DNA from: an uncultured Methanobrevibacter sp.
GTDB lineage: Archaea > Methanobacteriota > Methanobacteria > Methanobacteriales > Methanobacteriaceae
Direction: 5' to 3'
Assembly: GCA_902782595.1 (NCBI GenBank)
Contig: CACZNW010000050.1
Location: 1 to 12,858 of the forward strand
Length of the DNA: 12,858 nt
A program made the translations under genes and the position numbers. Shown in pieces: positions 5,464-11,768 of this stretch. The notes under the pieces are model-generated. The model was not told where the DNA came from. It did not search any database and was given only the letters and a program-made list of their open reading frames with translations. The stretch's first letter is position 1. Each line of letters opens with the position of its first letter.

Positions 5464-6684
5464 ATGAATAAACGAACTATTGAGCTTTCCGGTCATATTA
5501 TTGATTCATTAATCCTGACCAGGACAATGGCAATAATTATGGATAAAGGAGGGGAATTTGATATTCTTGAAATCGATGTCGGACGGAAAAAATCCGATGT
5601 AAGTCATGCAAAAATTGAAGTTTCAGCAGATTCTCCCGAATTACTTGAATCTATTCTGGACGAATTATCTGTTCTTGGTGCATCAATTGATGAGATTAAG
5701 GAGGTTAATCTTGTTGCATCATCAAAGGATAAGGTTGCTCCCGAAGGATTTTACTCTTCTTCCAACCATACCACACATATTTTCTACGATGGAAACTGGA
5801 TTCCTGTTGAGGATATTGAAATGGATTGTCTTGTTGTTGTCGATGAGGATGAAAAACGTGCATTTGTAAAGCCGATTGCAAATATTAAAGCGGGGGATAA
5901 GATTGTTGTCGGCCTTGACGGGGTTAAAGTTACACCGCCTCACCGATCAAGAGAGGAACAGCAGGTATTTGAATTCATGAACAGTGATGTTTCTTCAGAA
6001 AAACCGTTAATGAATCTGATTTACGGTATTGCCCGTGAAATGAAAGAAATCAAGGCTCGTGGTGGGAAAATAGGTATAGTTGGAGGACCGGCTATTGTAC
6101 ATACAGGTTCCGGCAAGTACCTCGCTTCAATGGTTAAGGAAGGATATATTGATGTTATCATGGCGGGAAATGCTTTGGCCACTCATGATATTGAATCCAA
6201 TTTATTCGGAACTTCTCTGGGTATTGAAGTTGAAACGGGTAAAATCGTAGCTCATGGCCACACCCATCACATGAGAGCAATCAACCGTATCAACAACTCC
6301 GGTTCAATTAAAAAAGCTGTTGAGGACGGCACTTTAACCGGAGGAATTATGTATGAGTGTATTAAAAATGATGTTCCATTTGTTCTTGCAGGTTCAATCC
6401 GTGATGATGGCCCATTGCCTGACGTTATAACCGATACTGTTGAAGCCCAGAAATTAATGAGACATTACGCCCAGGAGGTGGACATGGTTATTATGATTGC
6501 TACTATGCTTCATTCAATCGCAACCGGTAATCTGCTTCCTTCAAGAGTTAAAAGTATCTGTGTAGATATCAATCCTTCAACAGTTACCAAACTGTCAGAT
6601 AGGGGCAGTGCACAGGTTGTTGGAATTGTTACAGATATCGGAACATTTTTACCGTTGCTTTACAATGCGCTGCAGGAGGACTGA
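5464..6684 (+). CDS. LOR/SDH-type ornithine cyclodeaminase (TIGR00300 family)
   Basis: The product (406 aa) belongs to the archaeal LOR/SDH family (TIGR00300). Members have been linked to NAD-dependent conversion of ornithine to proline with release of ammonia, the proline route proposed for methanogens; a related domain occurs in the cyanobacterial arginine-to-proline enzyme. The N-terminal part (RTIELSGHIIDSLIL) is a small alpha/beta domain typical of the family. A glycine-rich Rossmann-like segment, KIGIVGGPAIVHTGSGKY, lies at about 202-219, followed by the conserved AHGHTHHMRAINR at about 263-275. An in-frame ATG at 5449 would add five residues. I chose 5464 because GGAG at 5451-5454 lies nine bases before it and homologues begin at this point. 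Adenine deaminase follows after two bases, with its ribosome binding site inside this gene. The family call is firm. The substrate is from family knowledge. Confidence 0.85.
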   Translation: MNKRTIELSGHIIDSLILTRTMAIIMDKGGEFDILEIDVGRKKSDVSHAKIEVSADSPELLESILDELSVLGASIDEIKEVNLVASSKDKVAPEGFYSSSNHTTHIFYDGNWIPVEDIEMDCLVVVDEDEKRAFVKPIANIKAGDKIVVGLDGVKVTPPHRSREEQQVFEFMNSDVSSEKPLMNLIYGIAREMKEIKARGGKIGIVGGPAIVHTGSGKYLASMVKEGYIDVIMAGNALATHDIESNLFGTSLGIEVETGKIVAHGHTHHMRAINRINNSGSIKKAVEDGTLTGGIMYECIKNDVPFVLAGSIRDDGPLPDVITDTVEAQKLMRHYAQEVDMVIMIATMLHSIATGNLLPSRVKSICVDINPSTVTKLSDRGSAQVVGIVTDIGTFLPLLYNALQED

Positions 6685-6686
6685 AC

Positions 6687-8402
6687 ATGTCATTCACTGC
6701 TTTTATCTTTGATGTGGTAACGGATACATTTTATCCGGCAAGAATTACCATAGAAGATGGAGTATACAAGGAAATCACTCCTATCTCGATTAATGAAAAT
6801 TCACTTGTTGATGTTAAGGGATTAATGATTCCGGGTTTTATTGATGCTCATATTCATATTGAAAGCAGTATGCTTACTCCGGCGCAGTTTGCCAAAATTG
6901 CAGTGCGCCACGGTACTACGGGTGTTGTTTGTGACCCTCATGAAATAGCCAATGTTTTGGGAATTGAGGGAATTGAAGCAATGATTGAAAACGCGAAGCA
7001 TGTTCCTTTCAATTTTTATTTTGTAGCACCTTCTTGTGTACCTGCCACTCCATTTGAAACTTCGGGTGCTGTTTTAGATTCATCTGATATTGATTATCTT
7101 CTTCAAAAAGATGAAATTGTAGCACTGGGGGAAATGATGAATTTCCCGGGAGTTATAAATGGTGATGAGGAGGTACTTAAAAAACTGGAAGCGGCAAAAA
7201 AATACGGAAAACCGATTGACGGTCATGCACCTATGCTTTCCCGTGAAAATCTGGATAAATACATTAAACAGGGTATAAATACTGACCATGAATGCAGTAC
7301 TATTCTTGAAGCTCTTGAAAAAAAGGTTAAAGGTATGAAAATCATGGTTCGTGATGGTTCATCCGCACTGGATATGGAAAATCTCTTTAACATAAGCGAA
7401 GGCAATTCAGTACTTGAATATGAAGGGCCGATGAGTGCTCTTTTCAGAGATATTTTTGAAAACAATGTATATTCTCCTCTGTTTGATTTTATCGTCAGTG
7501 ATGATAAACATCCAAACGACCTGATAAAAGGTCATTTAAACTTATCAGTTAAAAAGGCAGTTACTTTGGGAATCGATATTTTAAAAGCCATTAATATGGT
7601 AACAATCAACCCGGCATACCACTATGGTCTCAACTGTGGAGCCATTGTGGAAGGTGCACAGGCGGATTTCGTAATTGTTGACAGTATCTATGACTGCAAT
7701 GTTTTGAAAACATATATTGGCGGAGAATGCGTCTATGATGGTGAAAATGTTCTGTTTGATGTTCCAGAGATAGAATCCAAAAATACAATCAATGCATCCA
7801 AAAAAACCGCTGCAGATTTCGATATATATTATGATGGCGATGAATGTGAAGTAAATGTAATTGAGTGTTTTGACGGTGATTTGTTAACTAAAAAGACAAC
7901 TGCAAAGCTGCATGTTAAAGAGGGTGTTGTTCAGTCAGATATTTATCAGGATGTTTTAAAAATAGCGGTTGTTGAACGTTATGGTGGAAATACTGTTTTC
8001 AATGCATTCATTAAAGGATTTGGACTTAAAAAAGGAGCTATAGCTTCATCAGTTGCCCACGACTCTCATAATATAATTGTAATCGGTTATACCTCTGAAA
8101 TGATGGCACGAGCGGTCAATCAGGTAATTGATGATAAGGGTGGTATTGCTGTTGTCAGCGAGGACTTCGCTGATTCACTGCCGCTTCCGATTGCGGGACT
8201 GATGTCCAATGAGGATGCATTTGATGTTGCCGAGAAATTGGCTCTTTTGCATAATATGGCTTCAGCATTGGGGTGCCAGCTTGACGCACCGTTCATGACA
8301 ATGGCATTTATGGCATTGCTGGTCATTCCGTCCTTAAAAATTTCAGATTTGGGACTTTTTGATGGAGATGCATTCGAATTTATCGATGTAATAAATGATT
8401 AA
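6687..8402 (+). CDS. adeC: Adenine deaminase
   Basis: The product (571 aa, normal length) is a metal-dependent amidohydrolase-superfamily adenine deaminase that converts adenine to hypoxanthine and ammonia in purine salvage. Visible motifs are GFIDAHIHIESSMLTP with metal ligands H55 and H57, ALGEMMNFPGVI with E149, GHAP with H180, TDHEC with H201, MVRDGSSA (221-228) and SDDKHPNDL with the catalytic aspartates D272/D273. The C-terminal domain has the typical GGNTVFNAFIKGFGL and SSVAHDSHNIIVIG segments. AGGAGG at 6674-6679, inside the last codons of the upstream gene, serves the ATG seven bases later, so the two are translationally coupled. The stop codon overlaps by four bases with that of the convergent DUF447 gene. 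The purine permease at 1084 is a likely partner. Confidence 0.96.
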   Translation: MSFTAFIFDVVTDTFYPARITIEDGVYKEITPISINENSLVDVKGLMIPGFIDAHIHIESSMLTPAQFAKIAVRHGTTGVVCDPHEIANVLGIEGIEAMIENAKHVPFNFYFVAPSCVPATPFETSGAVLDSSDIDYLLQKDEIVALGEMMNFPGVINGDEEVLKKLEAAKKYGKPIDGHAPMLSRENLDKYIKQGINTDHECSTILEALEKKVKGMKIMVRDGSSALDMENLFNISEGNSVLEYEGPMSALFRDIFENNVYSPLFDFIVSDDKHPNDLIKGHLNLSVKKAVTLGIDILKAINMVTINPAYHYGLNCGAIVEGAQADFVIVDSIYDCNVLKTYIGGECVYDGENVLFDVPEIESKNTINASKKTAADFDIYYDGDECEVNVIECFDGDLLTKKTTAKLHVKEGVVQSDIYQDVLKIAVVERYGGNTVFNAFIKGFGLKKGAIASSVAHDSHNIIVIGYTSEMMARAVNQVIDDKGGIAVVSEDFADSLPLPIAGLMSNEDAFDVAEKLALLHNMASALGCQLDAPFMTMAFMALLVIPSLKISDLGLFDGDAFEFIDVIND

Positions 8403-9034
8403 AGGTCATAACCTTTTTTCATTAATTCTTTTTTTATTTCATTCATGGCTTTTATATCGTCTATGTTTCCAACCTTTAAAACAACGCGATAACATTCCTT
8501 AAAACGGATTATATATTCCTCTTTTTTTGAATCATTAACCAAATCAAAACGTGTCAGATTGGCCAGTGATTCGATAACATAACCGAATCCCCTGTTCATT
8601 GCATGTACCGGATTATTAATTATTAACTCTGTAACCTCTGATTTGATGACAATTGCTTCTCCTTTCTTTTTGATTGGGTCGCTCTGTTTTATCGCTTCGG
8701 TTAAACTGATGACTTTACATTTAAAATAAGCGTCAGCACATTTGAGTGAAACGTTTTCATTAAAATAGTTCTGGGGCAGATTTCCAAGTGTTGAAACTGT
8801 AAACAGCTCAGCATCATGAGTTATATTCACGGTAAACTCCCTTTCACGAATAATGTTTTCCAGGGTATGGCTTCCTTTGAAGATCCGGTTGATAATTTTA
8901 TTTTCACCCGCACAAATCACTCCAATGGGGGCGGCATTCTTACTTCCATTTTCATTATTTGTAGTGATTATTGTTTCGTATTGTCTTCCTTTTTCCATTC
9001 CAATTGAAGATAAATTTATTTCCATTTTAACCAT
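8399..9034 (-). CDS. DUF447 family protein, split-barrel flavin-binding-like
   Basis: The product (211 aa) fits the archaeal DUF447 family, with the typical start INLSSIGMEKGRQYETI followed by NAAPIGVIC, the hallmark of an FMN-binding split-barrel-like fold. A mid-protein strand with REREFTVNITHDAELF and a helical C-terminal part around IESLANLTRF and YRVVLKVGNIDDIKAMN are also visible. Members occur widely in methanogens; I know of no established reaction, and flavin binding is inferred from the fold. Met at 9034 and an in-frame Met at 9025 are both possible starts. No good Shine-Dalgarno is present, and the TATA-like GATATAAAAA (9047-9056 on the minus strand) would start transcription near 9027, so the message may be leaderless. 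The stop overlaps that of adenine deaminase. Confidence 0.85.
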   Translation of the reverse strand: MVKMEINLSSIGMEKGRQYETIITTNNENGSKNAAPIGVICAGENKIINRIFKGSHTLENIIREREFTVNITHDAELFTVSTLGNLPQNYFNENVSLKCADAYFKCKVISLTEAIKQSDPIKKKGEAIVIKSEVTELIINNPVHAMNRGFGYVIESLANLTRFDLVNDSKKEEYIIRFKECYRVVLKVGNIDDIKAMNEIKKELMKKGYDL

Positions 9035-9046
9035 TTTAAAAAAACC

Positions 9047-9077
9047 TTTTTATATCTTAATTTATAATATATAAATT
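9047..9077. promoter_or_regulatory. Divergent promoter region with inverted repeat between DUF447 and SIS genes
   Basis: The 75-base space between the two divergent genes is almost pure AT. The minus strand carries GATATAAAAA (9047-9056) for the DUF447 gene. AATTTATA (9059-9066) and TATAAATT (9070-9077) form an 8-bp inverted repeat around ATA that can serve as TATA in the plus direction, giving a start near 9093 for the SIS gene. The symmetry may only reflect AT-rich promoter composition. Confidence 0.45.
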
Positions 9078-9109
9078 ATAATATTTAATTTAGTAAGGAG
9101 TTTGAGCTT

Positions 9110-10120
9110 ATGAAATATAAAATGTATGATGAAATGATGGAACAGCCTGATTCACTTAGAAAAACTTTTGAAAGTGAAATGGATACGATGAATGAAGTTT
9201 CAAAATTAATCCAGGATGTGGATAAAGTCTATTTAATTGGCTGTGGAAGTTCTATTTCAACATGTTACAGTGTTAGAGACGCAATTAGAATGTCCGCTAC
9301 CAATATTGATATTGAAGTCTACACAGGATATGAATTTTACTATAATAAAAAACTGGTGGAAAATGAAAACACTATAGCTATTTTTACCTCACAGTCCGGT
9401 GAAACCGCAGATACTCTTGCTTCACTTAGGAAGGCAAACGAATTCAATATGCCAACTGTTTCTATTTCAAATGAACCTGAAAGCTCAATGATTAAAGAAG
9501 CTAAAACTCCAATTATTACAAGATGCGAAACAGAAACAGCAATTCTAGGTACTAAAACTTATATTACTCAGCTTGCATGTTTATATCAGATTTTATTCGC
9601 TGCAAGTGACTATGAATCCAAGGATGCACTGTTAAAGCAATTAAGTGAAATGCCGGATATTCTTGAAGGATTATTAAAATCCACTGAATACGATAACAGA
9701 CTGTTGGCACAGGACTTTAAAAAGGATGATATTTTCTATTGTCTTGGAAGCGGACCGAACTTTGGCCTTGCTTATAAACTGGCAATGACCATGTTAATGG
9801 AAGGTGCAATTAAACATGCATGCCCTGAATATTCAGCGGAATTCAGACACGGCCTGATTGAACGTGCTGAAAAAGGCGTGCCAATCGTATTTTTAAAATC
9901 AGACTTTGAATCTGATGAAATCACACAAAAGGCAATCGACTTTTGTGAGAATCTTAAATTGAAATCAATCATTTACGAATTAAAGGATTATGCGGATGTT
10001 GATAAATTACTGTCTCCGTTTATCTTTGTAATTCCTCTTGAATGGTTTGTTTATTATCTGGCGCATTACAATGGTGAAGATCCGGGTGCTACAAGACACA
10101 TCGGAAAAGTCAGATATTAA
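9110..10120 (+). CDS. Double SIS-domain sugar-phosphate isomerase/deaminase-like protein
   Basis: The product (336 aa) has two SIS (sugar isomerase) domains like the isomerase half of GlmS and the FrlB/AgaS group. The first has VYLIGCGSSIS (40-50) and FTSQSGETADTL (92-103), the classic phosphosugar-binding serine/threonine loop. The second begins FYCLGSGPNFGLAYK (209-223) and contains MLMEGAIKHACPEYSAEFRHG (228-248), aligning with the catalytic glutamate and histidine region of GlmS. The C-terminus (DPGATRHIGKVRY) matches the group's ending. The N-terminal glutaminase domain of GlmS is absent, so it cannot use glutamine by itself. It could be an ammonia-dependent glucosamine-6-phosphate synthase or deaminase, or a deglycase. 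AAGGAG at 9095-9100, nine bases before the ATG, sets the start. Substrate is unknown. Confidence 0.85.
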   Translation: MKYKMYDEMMEQPDSLRKTFESEMDTMNEVSKLIQDVDKVYLIGCGSSISTCYSVRDAIRMSATNIDIEVYTGYEFYYNKKLVENENTIAIFTSQSGETADTLASLRKANEFNMPTVSISNEPESSMIKEAKTPIITRCETETAILGTKTYITQLACLYQILFAASDYESKDALLKQLSEMPDILEGLLKSTEYDNRLLAQDFKKDDIFYCLGSGPNFGLAYKLAMTMLMEGAIKHACPEYSAEFRHGLIERAEKGVPIVFLKSDFESDEITQKAIDFCENLKLKSIIYELKDYADVDKLLSPFIFVIPLEWFVYYLAHYNGEDPGATRHIGKVRY

Positions 10121-10138
10121 TTCTGTTTTAAAAATAGA

Positions 10139-10166
10139 TAAAAAATGTGGAATCTATTCCACATTT
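10139..10166 (-). terminator. Hairpin plus U-run terminator of the Hsp20 gene, overlapping its stop codon
   Basis: AAATGTGGAA (10143-10152) and TTCCACATTT (10157-10166) form a perfect 10-bp stem with a four-base loop. The minus-strand Hsp20 gene's TAG stop (10156-10154) lies in the loop region and its last codons form one arm. On the minus strand the stem is followed by a U-run from the plus-strand A-run at 10140-10145, an intrinsic-like terminator. The SIS gene converges from the other side but has no T-run after the stem in its direction. Confidence 0.65.
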
Positions 10167-10747
10167 ACTTTATGTTTTGGTATTATTAGTTTTGGAAGGG
10201 TTATAATAACAATTCCGTTTATGAATTTTGCTGTGATGTTTTCCAGGTCGATGCTGTTTTCGAATCTCACTGTTTTCACACATCTGCCTGATTTTATTGA
10301 AGATGCAATTAATTCAACTTCTTCTTCATCTTCGAATTCTTCGATGTATGGTTTGAATGTTGTTTCAATGGTCAAGTCGTTGTCGCCTGCTTCGATTAAA
10401 ATCTCGTCTTTTTCAACACCTGGAACAGCTGCTTTGATGTAGTAGATGTCTTTGGTTTCAACCAGATCAATGTCTATGGTTTGAACATTGGATTTTTTGT
10501 AATCGGAGTATCTTCTATCTGCAGCTTTTTGCATGTTTCTAAGGCTGTCTTTAACTTCGTCGATTGTTTTGTATAAATCGGCAAGTACATTGTCAGCAAT
10601 GTTTTTTCCTTTTTCTTTGGTTTCTTCGAATTTTTCTTTTCCTTCTTCTTTTTTCTCTTCGAATTTTTCTTTTCCTTCTTCAACTTTGTCTTCGAGTTTT
10701 TCTTTTTTATCGGATATTTTGCTTTCAATGGTTTCTGAATCTACCAT
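10154..10747 (-). CDS. Hsp20/alpha-crystallin small heat shock protein with N-terminal 11-residue repeat
   Basis: The product (197 aa) is a small heat shock protein, a cytosolic ATP-independent holdase. The alpha-crystallin domain spans about residues 88-187: IYYIKAAVPGVEKDEI, a beta-rich core, then ITAKFINGIVIITLPK, matching the conserved A-x-x-x-N-G-V-L motif, with a short KLIIPKHKV tail. An acidic loop (about 136-145) interrupts the domain. The N-terminal half is unusual: three 11-residue units at about 18-50 with a pattern of the form FEExKEEGKEK, encoded by 33-bp DNA repeats, then an amphipathic helix (51-75). This charged repeat resembles LEA-type 11-mers rather than the usual hydrophobic sHsp N-terminus. 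GGGAGTG (10755-10761, minus strand) lies seven bases before the ATG. It appears monocistronic with a consensus TATA box. Confidence 0.93.
   Translation of the reverse strand: MVDSETIESKISDKKEKLEDKVEEGKEKFEEKKEEGKEKFEETKEKGKNIADNVLADLYKTIDEVKDSLRNMQKAADRRYSDYKKSNVQTIDIDLVETKDIYYIKAAVPGVEKDEILIEAGDNDLTIETTFKPYIEEFEDEEEVELIASSIKSGRCVKTVRFENSIDLENITAKFINGIVIITLPKLIIPKHKVNVE
10624..10722 (-). repeat. Three 33-bp tandem units inside the Hsp20 gene
   Basis: On the plus strand, CTTCGAATTTTTCTTTTCC recurs at 10624 and 10657, with a diverged copy CTTCGAGTTTTTCTTTT at 10690, giving an exact 33-base period. The units encode 11-residue repeats rich in Glu and Lys with one aromatic or leucine per unit. 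The near-identity of two units indicates recent duplication or conversion. Confidence 0.75.
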
Positions 10748-10802
10748 AATTTCACACTCCCAATAGTTGAGTCTATTTGCAGTATATTTTAATTACATTT
10801 TG

Positions 10803-10843
10803 TTACTATATAAATGTTTCTATTAAATTTACTGAAAGTTACT
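10803..10843 (-). promoter_or_regulatory. Hsp20 promoter: consensus TATA box with flanking AGTAA repeats
   Basis: On the minus strand TTTATATA at 10807-10814 is a perfect archaeal TATA box, giving a start near 10785 and a leader of about 37 bases. AGTAA occurs three times on that strand: at 10839-10843 and 10829-10833, ten bases apart and upstream of the TATA box, and at 10803-10807 directly after it. Repeats one helical turn apart beside a heat-shock promoter may be regulator contacts. The TATA box is solid; the repeats are suggestive only. Confidence 0.6.
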
Positions 10844-11132
10844 AAAAATTAAATTCTATTAATCATTGATTTTTAATATTTAAAGAGCTTTATTTTTTTG
10901 AATTTGTAAATTATTTTGATGATGTTGCAAATAATGGTTGGGGAATAGTTGAAATTGGATTATATTTATTTTAATTGATTAGTTGAGTTTGGTAATAAAT
11001 TATGTTTTCCATGTTTTTTCAGCTTAAAAAGAGGGTAACTATAAAATTTAGTGAATAATTAATACAAGTTACTATTTTATTTCAATATCTTTTTTTTGTT
11101 AAACTGTAATTTGATTGTTCTTCCCATAGGCA
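10844..11132. other. AT-rich intergenic stretch without a recognised gene
   Basis: No complete coding region with a plausible start and ribosome binding site is seen. It contains an open stretch without start codon at 10869-10974 on the plus strand that reads protein-like near its end (DDVANNGWGIVEIGLYLF, then TAA), possibly a gene remnant. It also contains two similar motifs, GTAACTATAAAAT at 11035-11047 and GTTACTATTTTAT at 11068-11080, and a T-run at 11091-11098. I see no tRNA or other known RNA. Confidence 0.5.
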
Positions 11133-11348
11133 TTAACCCGGTGCGCTTGCACTGCCCTCGAAATGGTTTTCAGTTGTTTGGATTAATTTTACATTCCCGT
11201 TATCATCTTCCATCCAAATATATGTAATGTCATCTGTTTCATTTAACTCAGATTCGGGTGTATCGTCGGATAGTGTGATGTAGCTGGCTATCACTAGGCA
11301 TAATATTAAAATGCCGACTGTAAACAATATGAATTTTGAATTAAACAT
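11133..11348 (-). CDS. Small membrane-anchored acidic protein of unknown function
   Basis: The product (71 aa) begins MFNSKFILFTVGILILCLVI, a signal-anchor-like hydrophobic segment of about 18 residues (6-24). A short acidic outer part of about 45 residues follows, with DDTPESELNETDD and a final IYWMEDD-like strand region, then NVKLIQTTENHFEG. The frame is open further upstream, but ATG 11348 is preferred: GGAG at 11358-11361 lies nine bases before it, a TATA-like CATTATAACTATT lies near 11390 on the minus strand, and longer versions would run into the divergent gene. There is no lipobox, so it is probably an N-terminally anchored surface protein. The family is unknown to me. Its size and layout resemble a smaller version of the surface protein at 2855. 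Confidence 0.65.
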   Translation of the reverse strand: MFNSKFILFTVGILILCLVIASYITLSDDTPESELNETDDITYIWMEDDNGNVKLIQTTENHFEGSASAPG

Positions 11349-11400
11349 TGTATTCATCTCCAATTTTAAGGTAAAATTCCTAATAGTTATAATGTATGAT

Positions 11401-11412
11401 TTACATATGTAA
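11401..11412. promoter_or_regulatory. Perfect palindrome TTACATATGTAA in a divergent promoter region
   Basis: The 12-bp perfect palindrome sits between the divergent small genes starting at 11348 (minus) and 11450 (plus), just upstream of the minus-strand TATA-like sequence. It could be a shared operator. Because it is short and AT-rich, chance is possible. Confidence 0.35.
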
Positions 11413-11449
11413 TTTTTGATAATTAAGATTTGTGTATTCGGGTGGTATG

Positions 11450-11740
11450 ATGAACAAAAAAGAAGCGTTGAAATTATATAGTGAAGTGAACGAAAAACAG
11501 GGTGAACATAACGGTCGCTGGGAAGACGAGTATTCTCAGGAAAGCTCATCTGTCCGGTATATGGAACAGATGATATCCTATGCTCAGGATTTAAACATTG
11601 ATTTTGACACTGATTATTTTTTATATTCTAAGGGGGATAATGAAAAGAAAGAAAAACCTGACTACTTTAACTATGATGCAATGGGTTTCAAACTCAAAGT
11701 GATGATATGTGAAAAATTAGAAACAATAATACTTAACTGA
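11450..11740 (+). CDS. Small hypothetical soluble protein
   Basis: The product (96 aa) starts MNKKEALKLYSEVNEKQGEH and is highly charged, with no membrane segment or cysteine motif. Helical segments are likely at residues 3-16, 35-48 (VRYMEQMISYAQDL) and at the C-terminus (KLKVMICEKLETIIL). I do not recognise the family. Adjacent ATGs occur at 11447 and 11450, and an in-frame ATG at 11432 would add six residues. GGTGG at 11441-11445 fits 11450 best. The gene is divergent from the small membrane protein and ends in a hairpin shared with the convergent NOG1 gene. Continuous coding character, a ribosome binding site and a terminator support a real gene. Confidence 0.72.
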   Translation: MNKKEALKLYSEVNEKQGEHNGRWEDEYSQESSSVRYMEQMISYAQDLNIDFDTDYFLYSKGDNEKKEKPDYFNYDAMGFKLKVMICEKLETIILN

Positions 11741-11758
11741 GCAATGTTGGCTCAGTTA
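11734..11758. terminator. Hairpin between convergent genes, probable bidirectional terminator
   Basis: TAACTGAGC (11734-11742) and GCTCAGTTA (11750-11758) form a perfect 9-bp stem around a seven-base loop. It begins just before the TGA stop of the small plus-strand gene and lies ten bases beyond the end of the minus-strand NOG1 gene. There is no strong T-run on either side, so termination efficiency is uncertain. Confidence 0.6.
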
Positions 11759-11768
11759 GTATGCAATA

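Noticed and set aside
10038..10442. Plus-strand open frame across the end of the SIS gene and into the Hsp20 gene
   Set aside because: It is out of frame with the SIS gene and antisense to the alpha-crystallin domain, with a serine-rich low-complexity tail.
10624..10722. CRISPR-like array
   Set aside because: The 33-bp units are contiguous without spacers, lie in frame inside a protein gene, and encode an 11-residue repeat.
10474..10728. Lysine-rich minus-strand frame overlapping the Hsp20 repeat
   Set aside because: It is the shifted frame of the 33-bp GAA/AAG-rich repeats; the low-complexity KEKKNSK pattern comes from the repeat DNA.
11349..11549. Longer version of the small membrane protein starting at 11549
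   Set aside because: It would cover the divergent gene at 11450, lacks a ribosome binding site, and adds sequence before an obvious signal-anchor N-terminus that has its own GGAG site.
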